Part shown: in pieces, positions 55,076 to 64,000 of the stretch | Position numbering within the stretch: the first letter of the stretch is position 1 | Layout: each line of letters begins with the position of its first letter | Assembly: GCF_009653635.1 (NCBI RefSeq) | Contig: NZ_PPFD01000002.1 | Coordinates: 186,001-250,000, forward strand | DNA: 64,000 bases | Reading direction: 5' to 3' | Source: Endozoicomonas sp. OPT23 | GTDB lineage: Bacteria > Pseudomonadota > Gammaproteobacteria > Pseudomonadales > Endozoicomonadaceae | Notes under the pieces: model-generated | What the model was told of the DNA's origin: nothing | Database searches by the model: none | What the model saw: only the letters and a program-made list of their open reading frames with translations | Program-made: the position numbers and the translations under genes

Positions 55076-56890
55076 TTAAACATCAACTGGCTCATCACGA
55101 TCTTCCAAAAACTGCATCTGATGCAGTTTCGCATAGTGACCCGCTTTGGCCAGCAGCTCGGAATGAGAGCCGTACTCAACGATTTCGCCCTTGTCCATCA
55201 CGATAATACGGTCTGCATTTTCGATGGTGGACAGTCGGTGAGCGATAACCAGTGTGGTTCGGTTCTTCATCACTTCATCCAGAGCGGCCTGAATATGGCG
55301 CTCGGATTCAGTATCCAGTGCTGAAGTGGCTTCGTCCAGAATCAGGATCGGTGCATCTTTCAGAATGGCTCGGGCAATGGCTAAACGCTGACGCTGGCCA
55401 CCGGACAATAAAACACCGTCTTCACCCACTAGAGTATCCATGCCCTGAGACATGTTCTTGATGAATTCGGTAGCATGGGCAGCTTCAGCGGCCAGATGAA
55501 TATCTTCTTCAGGCGCATCACGCAAGTCACCATAGGCAATGTTTCGTGCCACGGTATCATTGAACAGGCTGACGTTCTGATCCACCAGAGCGATATGGCT
55601 GCGCAGGTTTTTCAGGGTGTAGTCTTCGATAGGCGTACTATCGAGAAGAATCTGTCCCTGCTCATGGTTATAAAACCTTGGTACCAAGTTTGCCAGAGTC
55701 GTTTTACCAGAACCTGACCGACCTACCAGAGCAATGGTTTCACCGGGCTGAACAGTAAAGTTGATATTGTTCAGCGCGGGCTTATCAGCATTCTTGTAGG
55801 TGAAGGTCAGGTTTTTTATTTCCAGCTTTCCTTCGACAGTCTCTTTGACCTGAGTGCCGTTGTCAGGCTCAGGCTTTTCGTCAGCCATATCAAAGATACT
55901 TTCTGCAGCAGCGATACCCTTTTGAATATTGGCATTCACTTCACTGAGCTGGCGAATAGGCTTTGGTAGCAAAGCTGCGGCAGTAACAAAGCTGACCAGC
56001 GACGCGGTAGTAGCATCACCTTTCAGCCAAAGCACCAGGAAGAAGAGTACTGCCAAAGCAATATTTACCAGAAACTGCAGGGTCGGCGTATGCACTGCAG
56101 AGGCTTTGACCATTTTCAGTCCCTGACGGGTGTTGGTGAAACTCGAATCAAAGAAACGCTTGCTTTCGTACTCTTCGCCACCAAAGCCCCGAACCACTTT
56201 ATAACCACTGATGGTCTCGGAGCTGACATGAGTCAGGTCACCCATGGAATTCTGAATTTTGGAGCTGAGTTTACGGAAACGCTTGCTGGCGGTGCTGACA
56301 ACCAGAGCAATTAATGGAGCAACACCAATAAAAACCAGAGTCAGCTGCCAGTTGGTCAAAATCAGATAACCAAACAGGAAGATGACCGTCAGGCCTTCAC
56401 GAACAACGACCTTGATGGCATCGGTTGCCGCAGTCGTCACCATGCCTACGTTGTAGGTGATTCGAGCGATCAGGTGACCGGAGTTGTTATTGTCGTAGTA
56501 GCTGTTGGGCAGGCGAGTCAGCTGATTAAACATCAGGCAGCGCAGGTCATGCACCACGTTCAGGGATACCTTGGCGAGAAAGTAGTTACCCAGAAACGAT
56601 CCGAGACCGCGAAACAGGGCGATAAACAGCATCACCATTGGGATCAGGGCTGCAGCCGTAGTAATAGAGGGGGGGAGCAGCCAGCCAATATCTTTATTTA
56701 TGGTGACAAAGCTACCTTCCAGTGCTTCAACAAAATATTCGAGCAGGCGGGCAAAAGCCGGCTGGCTCAGGGCAAACAGGACATAACCCAGCAAACTCAG
56801 GGCAAAATAACCGGAGTAAGGCTTTACATAACTAAGCAGTCGCAGATAAATCTGCAGGCTGCCAGCTTTGGCATTTTCTGACATGGCCAT
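55076..56890 (-). CDS. msbA: Lipid A export ABC transporter MsbA
   Basis: 604 residues from ATG 56890, chosen because family members begin about ten residues before the YLRLLSYVKPY-like helix; the frame stays open to ATG 56947 (623 residues). A six-helix membrane domain is followed by an ATPase domain with Walker A LVGRSGSGKTTL, signature LLSGGQRQRLAIARAI and Walker B PILILDEATSALD. It flips lipid A-core across the inner membrane. A 239-base gap separates it from hldE. That gap carries two small inverted repeats (ATTTTCTCGC/GCGGGAAAAT and GGAGTCC/GGACTCC). Confidence 0.96.
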   Translation of the reverse strand: MAMSENAKAGSLQIYLRLLSYVKPYSGYFALSLLGYVLFALSQPAFARLLEYFVEALEGSFVTINKDIGWLLPPSITTAAALIPMVMLFIALFRGLGSFLGNYFLAKVSLNVVHDLRCLMFNQLTRLPNSYYDNNNSGHLIARITYNVGMVTTAATDAIKVVVREGLTVIFLFGYLILTNWQLTLVFIGVAPLIALVVSTASKRFRKLSSKIQNSMGDLTHVSSETISGYKVVRGFGGEEYESKRFFDSSFTNTRQGLKMVKASAVHTPTLQFLVNIALAVLFFLVLWLKGDATTASLVSFVTAAALLPKPIRQLSEVNANIQKGIAAAESIFDMADEKPEPDNGTQVKETVEGKLEIKNLTFTYKNADKPALNNINFTVQPGETIALVGRSGSGKTTLANLVPRFYNHEQGQILLDSTPIEDYTLKNLRSHIALVDQNVSLFNDTVARNIAYGDLRDAPEEDIHLAAEAAHATEFIKNMSQGMDTLVGEDGVLLSGGQRQRLAIARAILKDAPILILDEATSALDTESERHIQAALDEVMKNRTTLVIAHRLSTIENADRIIVMDKGEIVEYGSHSELLAKAGHYAKLHQMQFLEDRDEPVDV

Positions 56891-57165
56891 TCTGAATTGG
56901 TTGATAAAGTTGCGGGGTACTTTACTACGAATACCCAGTGGTTTCATGACTGACAGCCATAACTGTCGTGAATTTACTCAATTAAAAGACCGCGGATACG
57001 CTCAGTCTATCCCTTCTGTTTCCGACTTTTTTACTCAAGAATTCATTATTGGCTCACTCCGGGAATACAAAGCCCGGTGAATAAGGTAAGATTAGCCGCC
57101 ATTTTTACAGAGTCGGTTCGGGTTGATGGAGTCCGCACCGGGTTGAACGCAGGTCACCAGAATAG

Positions 57166-57831
57166 ATGATAGGTTTGCAGCGGCTGTCTTTGGAACGTTT
57201 GTCCTTAAACGAATTCAATGGAATGAAGGAAGGCGCTGAGATTATTGAAAAGGATCACGACGGAGACAAGGTACTCCGGCTGAAGGATGGTTCCTTTATC
57301 AAAATCTTTCGAGTGAAGAGTCTGATCAGTCAGGCCTGGTTCTGGCCATACTCTATGCAATTTGCCCGCAATGCGGAAAAGCTGATTGCCAGAGGTGTAC
57401 AGACTGTTGATATAACGGGCTGCTATCGATTGAAAGGCTGGAAAGAAACGGCTGTGCATTATCAGCCTCTGCCAGGTAAAAACTTGCGGCAGGTCTTTCC
57501 GACACTGGATACACACTCTGTAAAAGAGCTGACAGGTCAACTGGCAAGCTATTATGCCGACCTGCAGCAAAAAGGTATTTATTTCCGGTCTCTGCATCTG
57601 GGCAATATCCTGCAGCTCCCCGATAAAACTCTGGGGTTGATTGATATTGCCGATATGCGCTTTAGCCGCGGGCCTCTTGATACAGAGCAGCGGTTAAGAA
57701 ATCTGAAACACCTGGCACGATATAGTCAGGATGTTGAGTATCTGACACAAGACGACACTTTCTGCTCAACTTATGCTGCCAAAACAGGCATAGAGCAGAG
57801 CAGGGTTGAACAAGTTTTACAGGGCGGTTGA
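57166..57831 (+). CDS. WaaP/InaA-like LPS-kinase family protein
   Basis: 221 residues of the protein-kinase-like fold. DGSFIKIFRVK carries the likely ATP lysine, FRSLHLGNILQ the catalytic-loop His and Asn, and LGLIDIADMRF the metal-binding Asp. It resembles Kdo/heptose kinases and 'toluene tolerance' proteins. Next to msbA and hldE, a role in modifying LPS core is likely but unproven. Confidence 0.8.
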   Translation: MIGLQRLSLERLSLNEFNGMKEGAEIIEKDHDGDKVLRLKDGSFIKIFRVKSLISQAWFWPYSMQFARNAEKLIARGVQTVDITGCYRLKGWKETAVHYQPLPGKNLRQVFPTLDTHSVKELTGQLASYYADLQQKGIYFRSLHLGNILQLPDKTLGLIDIADMRFSRGPLDTEQRLRNLKHLARYSQDVEYLTQDDTFCSTYAAKTGIEQSRVEQVLQGG

Positions 57832-57860
57832 ACCGGTCCCGGTTTTAGAGAGAAAAAACT

Positions 57861-59675
57861 GTGATAGAAAAGTTACGCAACATAGCGATCATCGCTCACG
57901 TTGACCATGGTAAGACCACCCTGGTAGACAAACTGCTGCAGCAGTCCGGAACTCTGGGTCGTAAGGATCAGGGTGCAGAACGCATCATGGACTCCAACGA
58001 CCAGGAAAAAGAGCGCGGCATTACCATTCTGGCCAAGAACACTGCGATCAACTGGAAAGATTACCACATCAATATTGTGGACACTCCGGGACACGCCGAC
58101 TTCGGTGGTGAAGTGGAGCGTGTTATGTCCATGGTGGATTCCGTACTGTTGCTGGTTGACGCAGTAGACGGCCCAATGCCACAGACCCGTTTCGTAACCC
58201 AGAAGGCGTTCGAACAGGGTCTGCGTCCAATCGTTGTTATCAACAAGGTTGACCGTCCGGGCGCTCGTCCTGATTGGGTTATGGATGAAGTCTTTGACCT
58301 GTTTGACCGTCTGGGTGCCACTGAAGAGCAGCTGGATTTCCCGGTTATCTATGCTTCCGCACTGAACGGTATTGCCGGTGACGATCCTGAAAACATGGCT
58401 GAAGATATGGAGCCACTGTTTGAAATGATCGTTAAAAACGTACCAACACCTGATGTTGACGTTGATGCTGCTTTTCAGATGCAAATCTCTGCTCTGGACT
58501 ACAACAGCTTCCTGGGTGTTATCGGTATCGGCCGCATCAAGCGTGGTACCCTGAAGCCTTCTACTCCGATCCGTCTGATCGGTGCTGATGGTAAAGAGCG
58601 TAACGCCAAGATCCTGAAAGTAATGGGTCATATGGGGCTGGAGCGTGTAGAAGTTGAAGAAGCCCGTGCTGGCGACATCGTCTGCGTAACGGGTATCGAC
58701 AAGCTGAACATCTCCGATACCCTGTGTCACCCGGACAATGTTGAAGCACTGCCTCCGCTGACGGTTGATGAGCCGACAGTAAGCATGACCTTCCAGGTAA
58801 ACGATTCTCCGTTTGCGGGTCAGGACGGTAAGTACGTTACTTCCCGTAATATCAAGGACCGTCTGGAACGTGAGCTGCTGCACAACGTAGCGCTGCGTGT
58901 TGACCAAGGTGCTGATGCAGACAAGTTCAAGGTATCCGGTCGTGGTGAATTGCACCTGTCTGTACTGATCGAAACCATGCGCCGTGAAGGCTACGAGATG
59001 GGTGTTTCCCGTCCGGAAGTTGTGGTTCGTGAAATCGACGGTGTTATGCAGGAGCCGTTTGAACAGGTTGTTATCGACCTGGAAGAACAGCATCAGGGTT
59101 CCCTGATGGAAGAAATGGGTCTGCGTAAAGCAGAACTGACCAACATGGTTCCTGATGGTAAGGGGCGTGTTCGTCTGGAGTTCGTTATGCCAGCTCGTGG
59201 CCTGATCGGTTTCCGTTCCCAGTTCCTGACCATGACATCCGGTAGCGGCATTCTGACCAACGTTTTCGATCACTACGGTGAAGTGAAAGACGGTACAGTA
59301 AGCCACCGTCAGAACGGCGTGCTGATTACCATGGTAACCGGTAAGGTTCTGGGCTACTCCCTGTGGAACCTGCAGGAACGTGGTCGCCTGTTCCTGCCAC
59401 CTAACGTAGAAGTTTACGAAGGTCAGGTTATTGGTCTGCACAACCGTGAAAACGATCTGGTAGTTAACCCGATTAAGGGTAAGCAGCTGACCAACGTTCG
59501 TGCTTCCGGTACCGACGAAAACATCCAGCTGACACCACCTGTTAAGCACTCTCTGGAACAGGCTCTGGAATTCATCGACGACGATGAACTGGTTGAAGTA
59601 ACACCTAACTTCATCCGTATCCGTAAGAAGTTCCTGAAAGAGAATGACCGTAAGCGTGCGGGTCGCAGCAAGTAA
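57861..59675 (+). CDS. typA: Ribosome-associated GTPase TypA/BipA
   Basis: 604 residues from GTG 57861. GTP-binding motifs [12 protein letters not shown] (G1), [10 protein letters not shown] (G2), [15 protein letters not shown] (G3) and NKVDRPGA (G4) are present, followed by the EF-G-like domains and the BipA-specific C-terminus. It acts on ribosomes in assembly and stress adaptation. Codon use is clearly of highly expressed type, and a strong terminator follows. Confidence 0.98.
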   Translation: MIEKLRNIAIIAHVDHGKTTLVDKLLQQSGTLGRKDQGAERIMDSNDQEKERGITILAKNTAINWKDYHINIVDTPGHADFGGEVERVMSMVDSVLLLVDAVDGPMPQTRFVTQKAFEQGLRPIVVINKVDRPGARPDWVMDEVFDLFDRLGATEEQLDFPVIYASALNGIAGDDPENMAEDMEPLFEMIVKNVPTPDVDVDAAFQMQISALDYNSFLGVIGIGRIKRGTLKPSTPIRLIGADGKERNAKILKVMGHMGLERVEVEEARAGDIVCVTGIDKLNISDTLCHPDNVEALPPLTVDEPTVSMTFQVNDSPFAGQDGKYVTSRNIKDRLERELLHNVALRVDQGADADKFKVSGRGELHLSVLIETMRREGYEMGVSRPEVVVREIDGVMQEPFEQVVIDLEEQHQGSLMEEMGLRKAELTNMVPDGKGRVRLEFVMPARGLIGFRSQFLTMTSGSGILTNVFDHYGEVKDGTVSHRQNGVLITMVTGKVLGYSLWNLQERGRLFLPPNVEVYEGQVIGLHNRENDLVVNPIKGKQLTNVRASGTDENIQLTPPVKHSLEQALEFIDDDELVEVTPNFIRIRKKFLKENDRKRAGRSK

Positions 59676-59693
59676 GCTTTTATTTGAAGTAAT

Positions 59694-59732
59694 AAAAAAG
59701 CCGGATTGCGATGACCTCTCCGGCTTTTTTTT
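59694..59732 (+). terminator. Terminator of typA
   Basis: AAAAAAGCCGGA and TCCGGCTTTTTTTT form the stem around about 12 bases, with a strong U tract in both directions; shared by typA and the convergent secreted gene. Confidence 0.92.
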
Positions 59733-59755
59733 CAAGAAGCAATTACGATTATAAT

Positions 59756-60391
59756 TCAGAAATCCATATCATCCTCAAACTGTCGATCCTCCAGATCTAA
59801 AGAACCGAAGCTAAGAAGGAACTTTAGTGTGGACATTACCCCACTGCCAAAGTGATTCATCATCGTTTCGCATCTTGAAGTGATGCTGTTTTTACACCAG
59901 CTGGTATAAGCTTTAACGGTTTCAAAGAATTCAAATGCTGCTTCATACTGCCCGCGTACTTCAAGCATGACTCTTACTGACTTCTCGTCCTGAACACTCT
60001 CGATGATCGATATTAACTTTGAAGCGGGCTCATTCAGAAACTGATAAAACTCTGTTCGACCTTTATCAGTCGACAATTTAATGGTGTTGGTGAAACTGTT
60101 TTCTTTTCCAATGAAACTCACCTCTAACTCGCCGCCACCTTTAGAGGAAAAAATCAGCAATTGACCATGCTTTGCAAAAGAGTGGCTGTTTTTTACCTTC
60201 TGTTCGCATAGCTCTTTCTCCTCACCCGAGCAGAATGGTGCAGTGATGTAGCCATTTTCTGTCAGGATGTCGAATGGTGTGACTGCATTCTGCTCGGCAG
60301 AGACTGTAGAGCAAGCCAGAGCCAGATAAAAATAAAGAGCTACTACCCAAATAGTTGTTTTTTGATAGTTGAGACCTTCGTTCTTATACAT
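59756..60391 (-). CDS. Exported protein of unknown function
   Basis: 211 residues. A likely signal peptide (TTIWVVALYFYLALACSTVSA, about 12-32) precedes a mature part with Cys pairs (APFCSGEEKELCEQ and WCKNSITSRCE) that may form disulphides. A beta-rich middle and an acidic C-terminus follow. No family recognised. Convergent with typA. Confidence 0.7.
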   Translation of the reverse strand: MYKNEGLNYQKTTIWVVALYFYLALACSTVSAEQNAVTPFDILTENGYITAPFCSGEEKELCEQKVKNSHSFAKHGQLLIFSSKGGGELEVSFIGKENSFTNTIKLSTDKGRTEFYQFLNEPASKLISIIESVQDEKSVRVMLEVRGQYEAAFEFFETVKAYTSWCKNSITSRCETMMNHFGSGVMSTLKFLLSFGSLDLEDRQFEDDMDF

Positions 60392-60565
60392 CGATTTTTT
60401 TTGGTAGTATGGATGATTGCTTAAGACATCAGTTCTAGTTGAAAGTTCATTTTCATAGGAATCAGACTACCTTGGAAATCGACAATATCCGGAGTAATGT
60501 AAAGGAAAGAGAGTTTCCGGTTCTGCCTGAACTGTTTTATGCCTTTTGCTCCTGAAGGATGACCC

Positions 60566-61531
60566 ATGCACACGCTTTACCCAGCCATAAAGCCTTATGC
60601 TTCCGACCAATTGCAAGTCGATTCCATTCATCAGATTTATATAGAAGAGTGTGGCAGTCCTGATGGCATACCAGTGCTGTTTCTTCATGGTGGTCCAGGT
60701 CTTGGATGCAGTGAAAAGTGTCGTCGTTTTTTTGATCCTGAAAAATATCGAATCATTTTGTTTGATCAGCGTGGCTGTGGACGATCTACTCCACACGGAG
60801 AAATTGAGGCTAATTCCACTCAGGATTTGATTGATGATATTGAGAAGATCAGATCTCACCTGAAAGTCGATAAGTGGATGCTGTTTGGTGGCTCATGGGG
60901 CTCAACGCTGGCACTGCTTTATGCTCAGGCTCACCCAATGCAGGTGAAGGCAATGATACTACGGGGGATATTCCTTTCCCGGCAGCAGGACCTCGACTGG
61001 CTCTATACGGATCAGGGAGCAGCAAGAATCTTTCCTGACCACTGGCAGCATTTTCAGGAAATTATTCCCGAGAATGAACGCAGTGATATGTTGACGGCTT
61101 ACCATAAACGACTGATTGGTGATGATGAGCTGGCTCGTATGAATGCCGCCAAACACTGGTCACTCTGGGAGGGTCGTAACTGCACTCTCAAACCCTGCCC
61201 TGAACTGGAAGAACGATGCAGTGAGCCTCATTCTGCTCTGGCTATTTCCAGAATAGAGGCTCATTTCTTTATGAATGATTCTTTCATAAAGCCCAATCAG
61301 ATCATTGATAATATGCGGTTCGTTGACCAGATTCCGGGCGTTATTGTCCATGGTCGCTACGATATGATCTGTCCTCTGGATAATGCTCAGGCCCTCTCTG
61401 AACACTGGACCGAATCAGAGCTGTTTATAGTCCGCGAAGCCGGGCACTCCTCCAGTGAACCCGGTATAGTGGATGCCCTGATACTGGCAACGGATAAGTT
61501 CGCCAGAAAATTTTCATCGGATACAGCCTGA
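60566..61531 (+). CDS. pip: Proline iminopeptidase
   Basis: 321 residues, alpha/beta hydrolase of peptidase family S33. The oxyanion region HGGPGLGCSEKCRRFFDP and the nucleophile in LFGGSWGSTLALLYAQ (about 109-124) are typical. DQRGCGRSTPHG is the conserved Pip motif. The catalytic His is in VREAGHSSSEPG. It removes N-terminal proline from peptides. GGATGACCC lies before the ATG. Followed by dtd, as in several gammaproteobacteria. Confidence 0.95.
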   Translation: MHTLYPAIKPYASDQLQVDSIHQIYIEECGSPDGIPVLFLHGGPGLGCSEKCRRFFDPEKYRIILFDQRGCGRSTPHGEIEANSTQDLIDDIEKIRSHLKVDKWMLFGGSWGSTLALLYAQAHPMQVKAMILRGIFLSRQQDLDWLYTDQGAARIFPDHWQHFQEIIPENERSDMLTAYHKRLIGDDELARMNAAKHWSLWEGRNCTLKPCPELEERCSEPHSALAISRIEAHFFMNDSFIKPNQIIDNMRFVDQIPGVIVHGRYDMICPLDNAQALSEHWTESELFIVREAGHSSSEPGIVDALILATDKFARKFSSDTA

Positions 61532-61567
61532 TTTAGAGGGTGTTCTCAATCAGTCATGAAACCGTAG

Positions 61568-61592
61568 GTTGGGTTGAGGCACGAAACCCAAC
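61568..61592. repeat. GTTGGGTT hairpin repeat between pip and dtd
   Basis: GTTGGGTT (61568-61575) and AACCCAAC (61585-61592) flank a 9-base loop. Short hairpins with this core are widely dispersed between genes in many bacteria; a second one is at 53344. Confidence 0.65.
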
Positions 61593-61618
61593 AATAGAAA
61601 GAATGGAGCAGTTTTAAT

Positions 61619-62056
61619 ATGCGTGGTTTGATTCAACGGGTGCAGTTCGCCAGTGTGGTAGTTGACGGAGAAACCGTTGGAGAGATTCAGGAAGGGCTGT
61701 TGCTGTTTCTGGGTGTTGAAAAGGATGACGATCAAGCCAAAGTAAATAAACTGCTGGAAAAAGTTTTGAAATACCGTGTATTCAGTGATGAGAACGGCAA
61801 AATGAACCTGGGTCTGAAAGATACCGATGGTGGTTTATTGATTGTTTCCCAGTTTACTTTGGTGGCCGATACCCGCAAGGGACTGCGCCCAGGTTTCAGC
61901 TCTGGTGCGACACCAGAGCATGGCGAGAAGATGTACGACTATTTCGTTTCTCGTGCCAGAGAACTTCATCCTGATATAGCAACCGGAAGATTTGGTGCCG
62001 ATATGAAGGTCAGCCTTTTGAATGATGGGCCTGTGACGTTTAATCTGGAAGTGTAA
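61619..62056 (+). CDS. dtd: D-aminoacyl-tRNA deacylase
   Basis: 145 residues, the family length. N-terminal [17 protein letters not shown], the catalytic SQFTLVAD (about 79-86) and the C-terminal cross-subunit NDGPVTF motif are intact. It hydrolyses D-amino acids from tRNA. GGAG lies about 10 nt before the ATG. Confidence 0.97.
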   Translation: MRGLIQRVQFASVVVDGETVGEIQEGLLLFLGVEKDDDQAKVNKLLEKVLKYRVFSDENGKMNLGLKDTDGGLLIVSQFTLVADTRKGLRPGFSSGATPEHGEKMYDYFVSRARELHPDIATGRFGADMKVSLLNDGPVTFNLEV

Positions 62057-62118
62057 CTTTACAAGCTTTTTCAAAAGCAAAGCCCTGAATACATGCACTC
62101 AAGGCTTCGGTTCAAAAC

Positions 62119-62850
62119 TTACTTAAAATAGGCTGCCAGTTCTTCTGAACCACCAATGTGCTCGCCAGCGATATAAACCTGTGGCCAGGTGAGTTGGCCA
62201 CTCACAGCACGCAGGCTGCGGTTGCTGATTCCCTTACCCAGTTCAATTTCTTCAAACTCAATACCTTTCTCAACCAGCAACTCTTTAGCTTTTACGCAGA
62301 AAGGACAGCCTGGCTTACTGAACACGGTAGCAAAGGGCTTTTCAGCAGCATCCTTGTTGATGTAGTTCAACATGGTATCTGCATCAGATACCTTGAACGG
62401 GTCGCCTGGCTCTTCGTGCTCGATAAACTGTTGCTCAACCACACCGTCTTTTACCAGCATGGAATAACGCCAGCTGCGTTTACCAAAGCCAATCTCACTT
62501 TTGTTGACCAGCATGCCCATGCCTTCAGAGAACTCACCGTTACCATCAGGAATCAGGGTGATATTGTCGGCATGAAGATCTTTCTTCCATTCGTTCATAA
62601 CAAACGGGTCGTTTACGGACAGACAGATAATGTCATCCACACCGTTCTCTTTAAATACTGGTGCCAGTTCGTTATAGCGAGGCAGGTGGGTAGACGAACA
62701 AGTTGGAGTAAAGGCACCCGGAAGGGCGAAAAGAACAACGGTTTTACCCTTGAACAGGTCGTCACTGGTGACGGCTTTCCAGTTTCCGTTTTCCAGTACA
62801 GGAAACGTTACGGAAGGTACTTTCTGACCAATACGATCTTTCATACTCAT
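62119..62850 (-). CDS. Peroxiredoxin-glutaredoxin fusion (hybrid Prx5)
   Basis: 243 residues. The N-terminal peroxiredoxin-5 domain has the peroxidatic Cys in PGAFTPTCSSTHLP (about 45-58). The C-terminal glutaredoxin domain has the redox pair in KPGCPFCVKAKE (about 178-189). Such hybrids reduce peroxides using glutathione. GAGGATAACTCC precedes the ATG. The 207-base gap upstream is AT-rich without a gene. Confidence 0.96.
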   Translation of the reverse strand: MSMKDRIGQKVPSVTFPVLENGNWKAVTSDDLFKGKTVVLFALPGAFTPTCSSTHLPRYNELAPVFKENGVDDIICLSVNDPFVMNEWKKDLHADNITLIPDGNGEFSEGMGMLVNKSEIGFGKRSWRYSMLVKDGVVEQQFIEHEEPGDPFKVSDADTMLNYINKDAAEKPFATVFSKPGCPFCVKAKELLVEKGIEFEEIELGKGISNRSLRAVSGQLTWPQVYIAGEHIGGSEELAAYFK

Positions 62851-63003
62851 GGAGTTATCCTCGGTAAACAGTGCTGTAGCCCTTGGTAAACGAACTAAAT
62901 CAGCAGGTGTCTGAAAATGTCTTGGATTAAAGAGTAAGTGATATTTGTTGATTGGTATAATAAATTTATATTTGGATAGCGATAGATAATACTAATCATT
63001 GAT

Positions 63004-63045
63004 GCTTGTCACAGAAGCATAGAGGCTAATGCTTCTGTGACAAGC
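63004..63045. terminator. 17-bp perfect inverted repeat after argS
   Basis: GCTTGTCACAGAAGCAT (63004-63020) and its exact complement (63029-63045) with an 8-base loop, 12 bases downstream of the argS stop. It is placed like a terminator for argS but lacks a U tract on the minus strand. Confidence 0.55.
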
Positions 63046-63057
63046 AAGGGGGAAGTT

Positions 63058-64000
63058 TTACATCTGCTCTACAGTTTCAATACCCAACAGATCCAGACCC
63101 GTCTTCAGAGTTTGAGCAGTCAGAGCGCAAAGCTGCAGACGGCTGTTTTTAACGTCAGCTTCAACACCGTCCTTGTTTACCGGACACTGCTCGTAGAAGC
63201 TCATAAACGCACCGGACAGCTCGTACAGGTAGCCACAGATAATGTGTGGCATTCCTTCACGGGCTGCCTGCTCAATGGTTTCGCTGAAGCGTGCAAGCTT
63301 CAGAGCCAGATCACGTTCAGTCGCTTCAGTAATGTTGATCTTGCCAGTCAGGTCGGATTCAGCGACACCCGCCTTACGGAAGATGCTCTTCACACGAGTG
63401 TAAGCGTACATCAGGTAAGGTGCAGTGTTGCCTTCAAAGGCCAGCATATTGTCCCAGTCGAACACATAGTCGCTGGTGCGGTTCTTTGAAAGGTCGGAGT
63501 ACTTAACAGAACCCATGGCAACTGCTTTGATCACCTGAACCTTCTGCTCTTCAGACAGATCAGTTTCCTTGGAAGCAATCAGACGTGCGGCGCGTTCTTC
63601 GGCTTCGTCCAGCAGATCGACCAGCTTGATGGTGGTGCCGGCACGAGTTTTGAACGGCTTGCCGTCTTTACCCAGCATCATGCCGAAAGCATGGTGTTCA
63701 GTACTGGTTTCTTCAGTGATAAAGCCAGCCTTACGGGCAATGGTGAAGATCTGGTCAAAGTGCTGACCTTGACGGGCATCCACATAATAAAGAATACGGT
63801 CAGCGTTCAAAGCATTGGTACGATGGCGTAGAGCTGCCAGATCAGTTGTGGAGTAGAGGAAACCACCGCCGGACTTCTCAACGATAACGCCCATTGGGTC
63901 GCCATCCTTATTCTTGAACTCGTCCAGGAATACGACTTTGGCACCCTGATCTTCTTTCAGCAGCCCTTTGTTATCCAGCTCCTGAATAATGGTTGGCAGG
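63058..64000 (-). CDS. argS: Arginyl-tRNA synthetase, C-terminal part (cut by window edge)
   Basis: About 314 codons are present; the N-terminus with the HIGH motif lies beyond 64000. Visible parts are [48 protein letters not shown] (in the KMSKS position), and the DALR anticodon-binding domain ending in [12 protein letters not shown]. Class I arginyl-tRNA synthetases match throughout. Confidence 0.97.
   Translation of the reverse strand, partial: LPTIIQELDNKGLLKEDQGAKVVFLDEFKNKDGDPMGVIVEKSGGGFLYSTTDLAALRHRTNALNADRILYYVDARQGQHFDQIFTIARKAGFITEETSTEHHAFGMMLGKDGKPFKTRAGTTIKLVDLLDEAEERAARLIASKETDLSEEQKVQVIKAVAMGSVKYSDLSKNRTSDYVFDWDNMLAFEGNTAPYLMYAYTRVKSIFRKAGVAESDLTGKINITEATERDLALKLARFSETIEQAAREGMPHIICGYLYELSGAFMSFYEQCPVNKDGVEADVKNSRLQLCALTAQTLKTGLDLLGIETVEQM

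Noticed and set aside
57873-59735. 620-codon open frame antisense to typA
   Set aside because: It lies entirely over typA with its codon bias. The translation is rich in His, Gln, Cys and Val and resembles no family. It is a by-product of strong codon preference in a highly expressed gene.
62158-62889. 243-codon plus-strand frame over the peroxiredoxin-glutaredoxin gene
   Set aside because: Both domains of the minus-strand gene are intact with a good ribosome site. The plus frame has no family match.
1-64000. CRISPR arrays, tRNA or rRNA genes, integrases or complete insertion sequences
   Set aside because: None recognised on either strand by reading; a dedicated tRNA or CRISPR scan could not be run.

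Overview
The window looks like chromosomal DNA of a marine gammaproteobacterium of the Oceanospirillales. Endozoicomonas or a close relative is my best guess. The reasons are a moderate GC content, core genes of gammaproteobacterial type (lgt-thyA, tolC/yqiB/cpdA, waaA, hldE-msbA, typA, dtd, argS), the SpoVR/YeaH/PrkA trio, and a large B12 locus. I saw no rRNA or tRNA genes, CRISPR array, prophage or complete insertion sequence. Species assignment is inference.

Layout. 1-4.6 kb: minus-strand stress operon yeaG(prkA)-yeaH-spoVR, with spoVR cut by the window edge. 5.1-12.7 kb: an LpxL-like acyltransferase, a TauE/SafE permease, and an RND efflux pump with its adaptor, divergent from a LysR regulator. 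12.7-19.5 kb: lgt-thyA, a Ser/Thr-rich lineage-specific protein, an esterase, a small acidic protein, and cpdA-yqiB-cupin. 19.5-22.7 kb: a MITE-like repeat, tolC and waaA.

22.8-40.3 kb is a B12 locus. It holds cobQ, a PduO-type adenosyltransferase, a first cobalamin riboswitch leading btuF-btuB-cobC-cobS, and a minus-strand operon cobT-cobU-cobO-cbiB-cobD. A second cobalamin riboswitch leads a three-gene operon: a CobN-like chelatase with a signal peptide and a C-terminal membrane anchor, an ExbB/TolQ-like protein, and a DUF2149 protein with an ExbD-like membrane aspartate. Together they read as corrinoid uptake, adenosylation and lower-ligand assembly, plus a possibly proton-driven periplasmic metal-tetrapyrrole machine. 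That last operon is the most interesting system in the window.

40.4-49.8 kb: a secreted unknown, a DUF21/CBS protein, a peroxiredoxin divergent from a TetR regulator with a palindromic operator between them, and a CopD-like protein. Then comes a cassette of a YHS protein, a DoxX-like protein, two different ATP-grasp ligases, an MFS-like exporter and a DinB-like protein, ending at rsuA. The tightly overlapping ATP-grasp/exporter/DinB part looks like a small uncharacterised biosynthetic unit. 49.9-64 kb: a secreted GH5 glycosidase, an FAD oxidoreductase/aldo-keto reductase pair, hldE, msbA, a WaaP-like kinase, typA, a secreted unknown, pip, dtd, a peroxiredoxin-glutaredoxin fusion, and the 3' part of argS.

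Dispersed small repeats lie between genes: a hairpin-plus-tail family (three candidate copies, one inside a riboswitch), GTTGGGTT hairpins (two copies), a 176-bp element with terminal inverted repeats, and a 4 x 13-bp tandem array.
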